Part shown: one piece after another, positions 25,191-34,091 of the stretch
Layout: each line of letters opens with the position of its first letter
Numbering within the stretch: the first letter of the stretch is position 1
Source of the DNA: Flavobacterium cutihirudinis
Lineage (GTDB): Bacteria > Bacteroidota > Bacteroidia > Flavobacteriales > Flavobacteriaceae
Length of the DNA: 64,000 nt
NCBI RefSeq assembly: GCF_003385895.1
Contig: NZ_QRDQ01000007.1
Location: 1,240,001-1,304,000 of the forward strand
Reading direction: 5' to 3'
Program-made: the position numbers and the translations under genes
The notes under the pieces: model-generated
What the model saw: only the letters and a program-made list of their open reading frames with translations
Database searches by the model: none
Told to the model about the DNA's origin: nothing

Positions 25191-28100
25191 TTATTTCTTC
25201 TTTACTTTTTTGCTTTTATAGTATTTATGATATTTCGGATAAGTCAAAGCCCCAATTATCGCTATTGTTCCCATTGAATAATAAATCCAACTTAGTGAAT
25301 GTGCTTCTCCACTTGCGTACGAGTGTAAACCAACTAAATGGAAGTTTACCCCATAATACGTGAACAAAATCGAAATAAAGCCAAACATACTCATTAAATT
25401 GAAAAACCATTTTCCTCTTAATGCAGGAACAAAACGAGCGTGAATAATAAAAGCATAGACCATGATAGAGATTAAAGCCCAGGTTTCTTTTGGATCCCAT
25501 CCCCAGTAGCGTCCCCAGCTTTCGTTTGCCCATTGACCTCCTAAAAAGTTTCCAATCGTTAACATGATTAAACCAATAGTCAATGCCATTTCGTTAATGT
25601 ATGTAACTTCCTTAATATTCAATTCCATTTTTGCTTTATTCTTTTCATTGGTAAAGAAAATAAGTACCAAAGCCACAAAACCTAAAATCATTCCGAGTGC
25701 AAATGGTCCGTAACTTGCCACGATAACTGCAACGTGAATCATCAACCAATATGAATTAAGAACTGGCTGTAAGTTTGCAATTTCCGGATCTATCCAGTTC
25801 ATGTAAGCTGCCATTAAAATCATTGCCGTTACGAAAGCTGATGAAGCGACAGTTAATTTAGATTTCCTATCAAAAGCCAAACCGAAGAACATTGTTGCCC
25901 AAGCCACATAAACAATCGATTCATAAGCATTACTCCACGGTGCGTGTCCTGAAATATACCATCTTGCAATTAATCCTAAAGTATGAAGAGCAAACAAAAG
26001 CCCAACTATAATATGGAAAGCATTTATAGTAATGCGAAGCCATTTTTTCTCAAAAAAGATATTTAAAATGGTAAAAATCAGCATCAGAATTGATACAGTT
26101 ATATACCAATATGGTAATACTTTAAAAACATCATATTTATTATACGCAATCTCGGCATCAATCTTTTGTTCGCTTGGACGAACTTTAGCACCAAATTTCT
26201 TTTGGAAACCATTTATACTTTCTACCAATTGATCGGCTGTATCCCAGTTTTTTGAAATAGAAGCATTATTTAAAGCACTAAAATATAACGGCAGGATTTG
26301 TTTTACGTAAGTAGAATCCATTCCTTTAAAGCCATTATTATCACGCTCTAAATAAGAAACCCATTTGTGATTTGGATCATTTGGCACAGGAAATATTTTC
26401 AAAATACTTCCGCTTAAAGCAGATTCCATTAAGTTTACTTTCTTATCTGTTTCGATAAAATCCTTCTCAAACTGGTTTGGATTAGCAGCTTTGTAAGCAG
26501 CATCTAAATAAGGAGAAAGTTTGTAGTTACCTTGTGCATCAAAAAATTGAACAAACGGAGCTCGTTTAGCATCTTTATCAACTCCAATAATTTTACGAAT
26601 GCTGTCGTTTCCTGCTCTTAAATGAATAAGCGGAACCTGAATCCAAACCTGTGCATATTGTGTGATAGACAAGAATACTTGATCAGAATTCATTCCGTTG
26701 TATGTGTCGCTTTGACTTACTTTACGAAGTAATTCAGAAGAGAACGTATTAACAGGCTTCATTCTTCCGCCCGCATCCTGAATAATCAAGCGGCCAAATT
26801 TTGCAGCATGAGATTCCGGAGCTTTATAAATAGTCAATAAAGAATCTATTTGTTTCTGACTTGGCGCTGCTGTTACATGATTTGCATGATCATTAGGATC
26901 TGCAGTTTTGTGTTCATGCTCGTGTACATGACCTGGTGTGTGAACATGTGGTTCAGTAGTTTGAGCAAAACCACTTAAACTAAACATCAAAACTAAAATA
27001 GTAATTAGTTTTTCTTTCTTCTTTTTCACATTATCTAACTTACGTTTCAGATCAGCGAAACGAGAATGTTTGGTAAACATAATGGCCATTAAGCCGAAGA
27101 ACAACATGAAATAACCTAAGTAAGTAATTGAAGTTCCCCAGAAATCATGATTAACTGATAATACTGTTCCTTTCTCATCCGGATCAAATGAAGACTGGAA
27201 AAAACGATATCCTTTGTGATCTAAAACGTGATTCATGTAGATGTCCGCGTCAAAAGTTTCTGTAGAATCCAAAACTGTTACTTTACTTTCAAAAGCAGAA
27301 TAACTCTTCTCTGTTCCTGGATATTTTGTAGCAATAAAATCATTCAAACGAACTTTAAAAGGCAGAATATATGCTTTACTTCCAAAGAATAAGCTATATT
27401 CAATTTTACCAATTTTCACTGTTTGCGGCTCGCCTACACTTCCTTTAGAACCTAAAAGACGAACTTCTTTTTCCTGACCATCTGCTTTTACTTTTACAAT
27501 TAAAGCATCTGAATGTGATTTTGCTTTAAAATCATTGTTTGATTCATAATCTACAATTCCTTTTACCGGTGGATCAGGGAAAACAATTCTAATATCTCCA
27601 ATGCTGTAAAGTGAACGCATCATTAAAGGCTCTACTTTATCTTTAGAAACTGTACCTTTCAATTTATCAGCCATTCTCATAAATTCTCCTTCAAATGGCG
27701 TTTGAATCGTGTATGTGTCTCCTGTAGTATTAATATTAATTGCTCCGTCAGTTTGTTTATTTAATGCAAACAATACATTATGGATATTTTGAACTTCACC
27801 TTCTTTTAAAAAGTGTTCTTCACGTCCGCCGGCACCAGCTTCAACTAATTTTAAATAAAGTGTTCCTTTTGGGTCAGGTTTTATTGTTTCTTTAGCTCCC
27901 ATGATGTAGTTTACATAACTTACTTCAAAAGGAGTTTCGTCGAACTTTCCTGAAAGGGTAAAATCATTATTAGTAACCGGAGACAGCAAAAGGCTTTTAT
28001 CAAAAACTCTACGTTTCATTTCACCTTTATACTCACCATCAGCAAAGACGGTTATAAAAGTTTTATCTGAGTAAATTTGATTCTCTGCAGCACCTTCACG

Positions 28101-28421
28101 AATTGGCATCATTCCTTCATAACTGATGTAACGTGTAATAAAAGCTCCTAAAATAATAAACACAAAGGCAATATGAAGTAAAAAAGTTGCCCACTTTTCT
28201 TTTTTAAGTAATTGGTAACGCTTGATATTCCCGAAGAAATTAATCATAAAAATGGCCATTATAGCCTCAAACCACCAAGTATTGTAAATTAAAATTCTAG
28301 CTGTATCTGTATTGTATTTACTTTCGATAAAAGTTCCAATACCCATTGCGATTGCAAATGTTAAAAAAAGAACGGCCATTAAGCGTGTAGAAAACAAAAA
28401 AGAGAATATTTTTTTATCCAT
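25191..28421 (-). CDS. ResB-CcsA fusion, cytochrome c assembly (system II)
   Basis: Handles heme and attaches it to apocytochromes c at the outer face of the inner membrane. Start set at ATG 28421 (MDKKIFSFLFSTRLMAV), 1076 residues; an in-frame extension to 28481 reads through the promoter. The ResB part (about 1-460) has early membrane helices and a large periplasmic domain. A basic, hydrophobic signal-like stretch at about 465-485 (KLITILVLMFSLSGFAQ) is followed by a His-rich linker (about 488-512), then a periplasmic domain, and from about 760 the multi-helix CcsA part with the heme-binding tryptophan-rich WGRYWGWDPKETWALI at about 965-980 and conserved histidines (HTLGLIARW, HVAVIVASYG). 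The internal signal-like segment suggests fusion of a ResB gene to a once separate secreted gene. Confidence 0.95.
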   Translation of the reverse strand: MDKKIFSFLFSTRLMAVLFLTFAIAMGIGTFIESKYNTDTARILIYNTWWFEAIMAIFMINFFGNIKRYQLLKKEKWATFLLHIAFVFIILGAFITRYISYEGMMPIREGAAENQIYSDKTFITVFADGEYKGEMKRRVFDKSLLLSPVTNNDFTLSGKFDETPFEVSYVNYIMGAKETIKPDPKGTLYLKLVEAGAGGREEHFLKEGEVQNIHNVLFALNKQTDGAININTTGDTYTIQTPFEGEFMRMADKLKGTVSKDKVEPLMMRSLYSIGDIRIVFPDPPVKGIVDYESNNDFKAKSHSDALIVKVKADGQEKEVRLLGSKGSVGEPQTVKIGKIEYSLFFGSKAYILPFKVRLNDFIATKYPGTEKSYSAFESKVTVLDSTETFDADIYMNHVLDHKGYRFFQSSFDPDEKGTVLSVNHDFWGTSITYLGYFMLFFGLMAIMFTKHSRFADLKRKLDNVKKKKEKLITILVLMFSLSGFAQTTEPHVHTPGHVHEHEHKTADPNDHANHVTAAPSQKQIDSLLTIYKAPESHAAKFGRLIIQDAGGRMKPVNTFSSELLRKVSQSDTYNGMNSDQVFLSITQYAQVWIQVPLIHLRAGNDSIRKIIGVDKDAKRAPFVQFFDAQGNYKLSPYLDAAYKAANPNQFEKDFIETDKKVNLMESALSGSILKIFPVPNDPNHKWVSYLERDNNGFKGMDSTYVKQILPLYFSALNNASISKNWDTADQLVESINGFQKKFGAKVRPSEQKIDAEIAYNKYDVFKVLPYWYITVSILMLIFTILNIFFEKKWLRITINAFHIIVGLLFALHTLGLIARWYISGHAPWSNAYESIVYVAWATMFFGLAFDRKSKLTVASSAFVTAMILMAAYMNWIDPEIANLQPVLNSYWLMIHVAVIVASYGPFALGMILGFVALVLIFFTNEKNKAKMELNIKEVTYINEMALTIGLIMLTIGNFLGGQWANESWGRYWGWDPKETWALISIMVYAFIIHARFVPALRGKWFFNLMSMFGFISILFTYYGVNFHLVGLHSYASGEAHSLSWIYYSMGTIAIIGALTYPKYHKYYKSKKVKKK

Positions 28422-28725
28422 TTTTGAGGAATTACATTGTATAAAAGTGCCACAAAAGTACTTAAAAATGTTGAGTTCCAATATTTGTCAGTTGTTAATA
28501 AAAACTAAAAAATGGAGCGCTTTTTTAGAAAAAGAGAATTTACAAATAAGTCTATTACTACAAAATCAAACTCTTTGATAATTTCTTTGGATTTCAATAA
28601 TTTTTTATAGATTTGTGTAATCGATTACATTTTTAAAATATTTATTATCATTGTCATTATTAAGCAGCCACTAACGTTTTAAATATACCATTAACCACCA
28701 ACCAAGCCTATTAAAACTAATTTAA
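28422..28725. other. Divergent promoter region, ccsBA / GH28
   Basis: 304 bases between divergent genes. It contains the 14-bp palindrome at 28616-28629 (separate entry) on the GH28 side. Otherwise AT-rich, no reading frame of note. Confidence 0.5.
28616..28629. promoter_or_regulatory. Perfect CG-centred palindrome, possible LacI-family operator
   Basis: TGTAATCGATTACA, a perfect 14-bp palindrome 97 bases before the pectinase ATG. A CG-centred palindrome of this length is the usual form of LacI/GalR-family sites, which often control sugar-catabolic genes. No LacI-family gene is in the window, so the regulator is not identified. Confidence 0.6.
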
Positions 28726-30405
28726 ATGAAATCCATAACAATCAACTTTATCGCTTTGTTCTCGCTAATTATTTCCAGCGTAGCAAACCGAACTCTTGCC
28801 CAAAATTCAAAATCAAATGATTCTTATAAAGGTATTGAGTTCAAAATGACAAAAATTCCAGAGCCTGTAATTCCAAAAAATTCTGTAAGTATTACAGATT
28901 TTGGAGCAGTAAACGGTGGTTATGTTTTAAACACAAAGGCTTTCGCCGATGCTATAGAAGCTCTTTCAAAGAAAGGCGGAGGAAAAGTAATTATTCCACC
29001 CGGAATTTGGCTTACAGGTCCAATTATTTTGAAAAGCAACATCGAACTGCACGCCCAAACTGGCGCATTGATAAAATTTTCAACGGATAAAAGCTTATAT
29101 CCAATTATCGAAACTAGTTTTGAAGGTTTAAATACATGGAGATGCCTCTCTCCTATTTACGGAAAGAATCTTGAGAATGTTGCTTTTACAGGAAATGGAG
29201 TTTGGGACGGTTCCGGCGAGGTTTGGCGTATGCTTAAAAAAGAAAAAGTAACTGAAAGTCAATGGAAAAAAGTAATAACTTCCGGTGGTGTGCTTAACGA
29301 ATCAAAGACAAGTTGGTATCCATCTGAACAATATTTAAAAGGAAATAAAAATGCAGATCAAAATGTACGTTCAGATTTAAAAACTAAAGAACAATTTGAA
29401 GAAATTCATGATTTTCTTCGTCCAGTGTTGGTTAGTATTCAAAATAGTAAACGAGTTCTTTTTGACGGTCCTGTTTTTCAGAATTCACCAGCTTGGAATA
29501 TTCATCCACTGATGGTTGAAGATTTAATTATTCGAAATATAACAGTTCGAAATCCCTGGTATTCCCAAAATGGCGACGGACTTGATGTTGAATCCTGTAA
29601 AAATGTTTTAATCGAAAATTCAAGTTTTGATGTTGGAGACGACGCAATTTGCATTAAAGCCGGCAAGGACAAAGACGGCCGTGATCGTGCTGTTCCGTGT
29701 GAAAACATCATTGTAAAAAACAATATTGTTTACCATGGTCATGGCGGTGTAACGGTTGGAAGTGAAATGTCGGGAGGTGTAAAAAAACTTCATGTTTCTA
29801 ATTGTTCTTTTATGGGAACTGATGTAGGCTTGCGTTTTAAAAGTACCCGCGGACGTGGTGGAATTGTCGAAAACATCTTTATTTCGGATATTTATATGAC
29901 CGATATTCCTTCTCAAGCGATTTCATTTGATTTGTATTATGGCGGAAAATCTATTGCAGAAACATTGGCGGAAGGTGGTGTTCGAAATAAAACAATGCCT
30001 GTTAGTATCGAAACACCTCAATTTAAAAACATATCAATTAAAAATGTGACAATCGCAGGAGCTTATCAAGCTGTATTTTTGCAAGGTTTACCTGAAATGA
30101 ATCTGGAAAACATAGAAATTTCTAACTTGATCGCTAAAGCAGAAAATGGTTTTTCAATAATCGATGCAAACGGAATAAAAATTACCAATGCTAAACTGGA
30201 TATCGAGAAACCAACCGTTTTTGAAATTTATAACGGAAAAAATATTTCTTTTAAGAATGTTGAATTCAGTTCAAAATCAGAAAAAGCCATTTCAATCAAT
30301 GGTGAAGGAAGTCATAATATAGAATTTGTCAAAAATGTAAATTTTGATTTTTCTAAAATAATTTCAATTGGCGCAGAGGTTTCAAAAGGCGCTGTAAAAT
30401 TCTAA
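28726..30405 (+). CDS. Glycoside hydrolase family 28 (polygalacturonase-like), secreted
   Basis: 559 residues with a signal peptide (MKSITINFIALFSLIISSVA, cleavage near TLAQ). Probable pectin-degrading enzyme hydrolysing galacturonan by inversion. A right-handed beta-helix begins at about residue 55 (SVSITDFGAVNGGYVLNTKA). Catalytic elements are in GH28 order: NGDGLDVESC at about 283, GDDAICIKAG at about 304 (Asp pair), GHGGVTVGSEMSGG at about 338 (His), RFKSTRGRGG at about 369 (substrate Arg/Lys). An insert at 165-235 is rich in Lys. The CG-centred palindrome upstream suggests sugar-dependent control. It is isolated here, not in a polysaccharide utilisation locus. Confidence 0.95.
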   Translation: MKSITINFIALFSLIISSVANRTLAQNSKSNDSYKGIEFKMTKIPEPVIPKNSVSITDFGAVNGGYVLNTKAFADAIEALSKKGGGKVIIPPGIWLTGPIILKSNIELHAQTGALIKFSTDKSLYPIIETSFEGLNTWRCLSPIYGKNLENVAFTGNGVWDGSGEVWRMLKKEKVTESQWKKVITSGGVLNESKTSWYPSEQYLKGNKNADQNVRSDLKTKEQFEEIHDFLRPVLVSIQNSKRVLFDGPVFQNSPAWNIHPLMVEDLIIRNITVRNPWYSQNGDGLDVESCKNVLIENSSFDVGDDAICIKAGKDKDGRDRAVPCENIIVKNNIVYHGHGGVTVGSEMSGGVKKLHVSNCSFMGTDVGLRFKSTRGRGGIVENIFISDIYMTDIPSQAISFDLYYGGKSIAETLAEGGVRNKTMPVSIETPQFKNISIKNVTIAGAYQAVFLQGLPEMNLENIEISNLIAKAENGFSIIDANGIKITNAKLDIEKPTVFEIYNGKNISFKNVEFSSKSEKAISINGEGSHNIEFVKNVNFDFSKIISIGAEVSKGAVKF

Positions 30406-30426
30406 AAAGATTAAAACCAAAGAACT

Positions 30427-30465
30427 AAACCCGCTTTCTTATAAATAATTAAGGAGCGGGTTTTT
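30427..30465 (+). terminator. Terminator of GH28 gene
   Basis: AAACCCGCT at 30427-30435 pairs with AGCGGGTTT at 30455-30463 and is followed by T. The 19-base loop has some further pairing. Confidence 0.8.
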
Positions 30466-30563
30466 CAATTCTTAGAAAAGGAAAGAATAAATGAAGTTTA
30501 AAATTCTATCTAAACGAAAATAAACCAATCCGCTTTTAAAAAAAATAATGTTAATTTTGTCGT

Positions 30564-31325
30564 ATGATTCGACTATCAATAATTGGTTCCGGAAATGTAG
30601 CGCAACATTTAATTAAAGCTTTCATAAAAAGTGAAGCTGTCGAAATTGTGCAGGTTTTTTCGAGAAAAAAAGAAGTTTTATTTCCAATTATTGACCCATC
30701 TAAAATTATTTCTGCTTTTGCCGATTTAAAGCGAGCTGATTTATACATCATTGCAGTGTCAGACGATGCTATTGCTGAAGTTTCTCAACAATTGCCTTTC
30801 CAAAACCGACTTGTAGTACATACCTCTGGTGCCGCTCCTATCGATACATTAGATTCAAAAAATCGTCGAGGCGTTTTTTATCCGCTTCAGACTTTTTCTA
30901 AAAATAAAACTGTTGATTTTTCAACAATTCCAATGTGCTTGGAAGCTGAAAATACGATCGATTTTGATCTCTTAGAAAAAACAGCAAAGAGTATTTCAAA
31001 GGCTGTTTTTGCTATTGATTCGGAACAGCGAAAAGCACTTCATGTTGCAGCCGTTTTTGTGAATAATTTCACGAATCATCTTTACCAAATCGGAAAGGAC
31101 ATTTGCGATGAACATCGTGTTCCTTTCAAAGTATTAAAACCTTTAATTAAGGAAACTGCAGAAAAAATCAATGCGCTGGAACCAATCGATGCACAAACAG
31201 GTCCCGCTAAACGCAATGACTCCGGTACTATAGAAGCCCATTTGGCGCTTTTATCCAATGAAAATCAAAAGAATATTTATAAAATACTAACACAATCTAT
31301 ACAGAATAATGGCAAAAAGTTATAA
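30564..31325 (+). CDS. Rossmann/DUF2520 oxidoreductase-like protein
   Basis: 253 residues. The N-terminal Rossmann nucleotide-binding motif (SIIGSGNVAQHLIKAF) is followed by a DUF2520 C-terminal helical domain (AVFVNNFTNHLYQIGKDICD; PAKRNDSGTIEAHLALL). It resembles pyrroline-5-carboxylate and F420-dependent reductases, but the substrate is unknown. Its 3' end overlaps kdsC by 17 bases, and it heads a run of five genes including kdsC, UbiA and Maf. Confidence 0.9.
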   Translation: MIRLSIIGSGNVAQHLIKAFIKSEAVEIVQVFSRKKEVLFPIIDPSKIISAFADLKRADLYIIAVSDDAIAEVSQQLPFQNRLVVHTSGAAPIDTLDSKNRRGVFYPLQTFSKNKTVDFSTIPMCLEAENTIDFDLLEKTAKSISKAVFAIDSEQRKALHVAAVFVNNFTNHLYQIGKDICDEHRVPFKVLKPLIKETAEKINALEPIDAQTGPAKRNDSGTIEAHLALLSNENQKNIYKILTQSIQNNGKKL

Positions 31326-31836
31326 AGAAATAATGAACGACATCACCACTTTTATTTTTGACGTTGATGGCGTACTTACAGACAGTTCGGTTTTTGTAAC
31401 CAATGAAGGTGAAATGCTTCGCACGATGAATATTCGTGACGGCTATGCAATGAAAGCGGCAATAGAAAGCGGTTACAATGTTTGCATTATTTCTGGTGGA
31501 AGCAACGACGGAGTACGTATTCGTCTAAATAATTTGGGTGTTAAAGATGTACATTTAGGAACTCCGGATAAAGTGCAAACTTTTAAAGACTATATCAGTA
31601 CCAACAATATAAATCCAGAACATGTGTTGTATATGGGTGATGATATTCCTGATTTTCATGTTATGAAATTGGTTGGACTGCCAGCCTCTCCTCAAGATGC
31701 AAGCCCGGAAATTAAAAATATCTGTCGCTATATTTCGCACGTAAAAGGTGGGCGTGGTGCTGCACGTGATGTAATTGAACAAGTAATGAAAGTGCAGGGT
31801 AAATGGATGGAATATTTTAATGGAAAACACGACTAA
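31309..31836 (+). CDS. kdsC: KdsC-like HAD phosphatase
   Basis: 175 residues. Removes phosphate from 3-deoxy-manno-octulosonate 8-phosphate on the way to the lipopolysaccharide core sugar Kdo. HAD motif I FDVDGVLTDSSV at about 18-29; motif II ISGG; Lys in GTPDKVQTF; motif III MGDDIPDF. Single-domain subclass (C0 cap), tetramer-forming. Start ATG 31309 overlaps the previous gene; an alternative ATG at 31333 is possible. It makes functional sense beside the lipid A genes elsewhere in the window. Confidence 0.93.
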   Translation: MAKSYKEIMNDITTFIFDVDGVLTDSSVFVTNEGEMLRTMNIRDGYAMKAAIESGYNVCIISGGSNDGVRIRLNNLGVKDVHLGTPDKVQTFKDYISTNNINPEHVLYMGDDIPDFHVMKLVGLPASPQDASPEIKNICRYISHVKGGRGAARDVIEQVMKVQGKWMEYFNGKHD

Positions 31837-31839
31837 TAT

Positions 31840-31874
31840 AATTGTGAATTATGAATTGTAAATTGTGAATTATC
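31840..31874. repeat. Period-7 iterated array
   Basis: Five heptamers in a row: AATTGTG, AATTATG, AATTGTA, AATTGTG, AATTATC. It lies directly after kdsC and before the UbiA gene. Confidence 0.8.
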
Positions 31875-31932
31875 ACTTTTTGCTGATAACCTTTGCCCCT
31901 CTGAACCTCAAAACCTTTGTAACTTAAAACAA

Positions 31933-32859
31933 ATGAAATATCTAAAACTTGTTCGCTATAAAAATTTGCTTATGCTTGCTTTCATGCAGGTTTTATTTCG
32001 TTATGCATTTCTAAAACAACAAAATATTCCACTTGCATTGACCGACTGGCAATATGGATTACTAGTTTTAAGTACCGTTTTATTAGCAGCGGCTGGTTAT
32101 GTAATCAATGATATTTTTGACATACCAACAGATATGATCAATAAACCAAATAAGGTTATTATTGGAAAAGGAATTTCAGAAACAAGAGCGTATAACATTT
32201 ACATTGGGTTAAATATTACGGGGGTTGCTATTGGTTTTTATTTATCAAATGTAATTTTGAGACCAAGTTTTGCAACCATCTTTATTTTGATTGCGTCATT
32301 GCTTTATTTTTATTCTACGAGCTTAAAGCAAATAATGATTTTAGGCAATTTTATAGTAGCGCTTCTTTTAGCATTAAGCGTTATAATAATTGGTGTTTTT
32401 GATTTGTTTCCTGCTATAGATGCTGAAAACCAAGCGCAGATGGCTAGTCTTTTTTCAATTTTAATTGATTATGCCTTATTTGCTTTTATGATTAATTTTA
32501 TTAGAGAAATAGTTAAAGATATTGAAGATGTAAATGGTGATTACAATCAGGGAATGAATACATTACCAATTGCAATAGGAATTAGCAGAGCTGCAAAAAT
32601 CGCACTAGGATTTGCCATTATTCCGTTTATTTTGTCGTTGCTTTACATCAATACTTATTTCATGCAAAACAAACTTTATATCGCTACAATTTATGGGTTT
32701 GTTTTTGTTTTGGCACCTTTATTATATTTTATAGTGAAAATTTTTAGTGCAAAATCTCAGAAAGAATTCCATCATTTGAGTACGGTTCTAAAACTTATTT
32801 TGCTTTTCGGAATTTTATCAATTCTTGTAATTACTCTTAATATCAAGTACAATGCTTAA
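31933..32859 (+). CDS. UbiA-family prenyltransferase
   Basis: 308 residues, eight to nine membrane helices. The two Asp-rich prenyl-diphosphate/magnesium motifs are present: VINDIFDIPTDMINKPNK (about 57-74) and KDIEDVNGDYNQGMNTLP (about 196-213). Inner-membrane enzyme joining a polyprenyl chain to an acceptor; databases often name this flavobacterial group geranylgeranylglycerol-phosphate geranylgeranyltransferase, but the acceptor is not known. Its stop overlaps the Maf gene by 8 bases. Confidence 0.9.
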   Translation: MKYLKLVRYKNLLMLAFMQVLFRYAFLKQQNIPLALTDWQYGLLVLSTVLLAAAGYVINDIFDIPTDMINKPNKVIIGKGISETRAYNIYIGLNITGVAIGFYLSNVILRPSFATIFILIASLLYFYSTSLKQIMILGNFIVALLLALSVIIIGVFDLFPAIDAENQAQMASLFSILIDYALFAFMINFIREIVKDIEDVNGDYNQGMNTLPIAIGISRAAKIALGFAIIPFILSLLYINTYFMQNKLYIATIYGFVFVLAPLLYFIVKIFSAKSQKEFHHLSTVLKLILLFGILSILVITLNIKYNA

Positions 32860-33436
32860 GGAAAAACTTAAAAAATACACTTTGATTCTTGCATCAGGAT
32901 CACCTAGAAGACAGCAATTCTTTAAAGATTTGGATCTTGATTTCGAAATTCGCTTAAAGGAAATTGAAGAAATCTACCCGCCTGAATTAAAAGCTGTCGA
33001 AATAACTAATTTTTTAGCCGAATTGAAAGCGAGCGCTTTTGAGGGCGAATTAAAAGAAAATGAAATTTTAGTAACCAGCGATACTATCGTATGGCACAAA
33101 AATAAAGCTTTAGGAAAACCAAAAAATGCCACAGAAGCTTTTGAAATGATCAAATCCTTGTCAAATACAACTCACGATGTAATCACATCAGTTTGTTTTA
33201 AAACAAATACTTCTTCTACTCTATTGCATGATGTTACAAAAGTGACATTTAATGACTTGTCAGATGAAGCAATTTTATATTATATAGAGAACTACAAACC
33301 GTATGATAAAGCCGGAGCTTATGGCATTCAGGAATGGTTTGGTTTTATGGCAGTTGCAAAAGTTGAAGGTTCTTATACCAATGTAATGGGGCTTCCAACG
33401 GCTAAAGTTTACGAATATTTGAGTACATTAGTGTAA
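32852..33436 (+). CDS. Maf-like nucleoside triphosphate pyrophosphatase
   Basis: 194 residues. House-cleaning enzyme hydrolysing non-canonical or modified NTPs to monophosphates. Motifs: LILASGSPRRQQFFKDL (about 11-27), ILVTSDTIVWHKNKALGKP with catalytic Asp, and YKPYDKAGAYGIQEWFGFM, GSYTNVMGLP. Overlaps the UbiA gene and precedes the MscS gene by 11 bases. Confidence 0.95.
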   Translation: MLKEKLKKYTLILASGSPRRQQFFKDLDLDFEIRLKEIEEIYPPELKAVEITNFLAELKASAFEGELKENEILVTSDTIVWHKNKALGKPKNATEAFEMIKSLSNTTHDVITSVCFKTNTSSTLLHDVTKVTFNDLSDEAILYYIENYKPYDKAGAYGIQEWFGFMAVAKVEGSYTNVMGLPTAKVYEYLSTLV

Positions 33437-33447
33437 AAAATTATTTT

Positions 33448-33978
33448 ATGTTTTCTTTTAAAGAATATAGTCAGGAAATCATTGCTACAATAGTTCTTCT
33501 TTTTGCTTTACTGGCATTGAGAGTTATTATAGCTAAATTGATTAGGCGTTATGCCAGCAGCAGTCAGTTGTTGGAACATCGTACAAATTTGGTGATAAAG
33601 TACATTCATTTGCTGATGAATATTTTGGTTACAATAAGTTTAATTGTAATTTGGGGAGTTGAAACTAAAGATATTTTCATAACAGTTTCTTCAATTGCAA
33701 CAGTAATTGGCGTGGCAATGTTTGCTCAATGGTCTATACTTAGTAATATCACTTCAGGGATGATTCTTTTTTTTTCATTTCCATTTAAGATTGGAGACAC
33801 GATAAAAATTCATGATAAAGATTTTCCTATTGAAGCTGAAATAGAAGATATTAGCGCTTTTCATGTTAACCTAAAAACGAAAGACGGCGAACGAATTATT
33901 TTCCCAAATAACCTTCTGCTTCAAAAAGGAATCTCAATAATGCCAGTTCAATACGAGGAAAAGGAGTTTTTTGATTAA
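33448..33978 (+). CDS. Small mechanosensitive ion channel (MscS family)
   Basis: 176 residues, short for the family. Two N-terminal helices, then the pore-lining helix and Lsm-like beta domain: SIATVIGVAMFAQWSILSNI, GMILFFSFPFKIGDTIKIHD, FHVNLKTKDGERIIFPNNLL. The large C-terminal cytoplasmic vestibule of E. coli MscS is missing. Opens on membrane tension to release solutes. Confidence 0.92.
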   Translation: MFSFKEYSQEIIATIVLLFALLALRVIIAKLIRRYASSSQLLEHRTNLVIKYIHLLMNILVTISLIVIWGVETKDIFITVSSIATVIGVAMFAQWSILSNITSGMILFFSFPFKIGDTIKIHDKDFPIEAEIEDISAFHVNLKTKDGERIIFPNNLLLQKGISIMPVQYEEKEFFD

Positions 33979-34091
33979 AAATGTTAATGGAAATTTTATA
34001 AACTAAATACAAAAAGGTAAAACGAACTTACACTTATAAAGTTTAATATTTGTTTACACCAATTTTAAGTTTATTTAATACTCCAAAAAAA

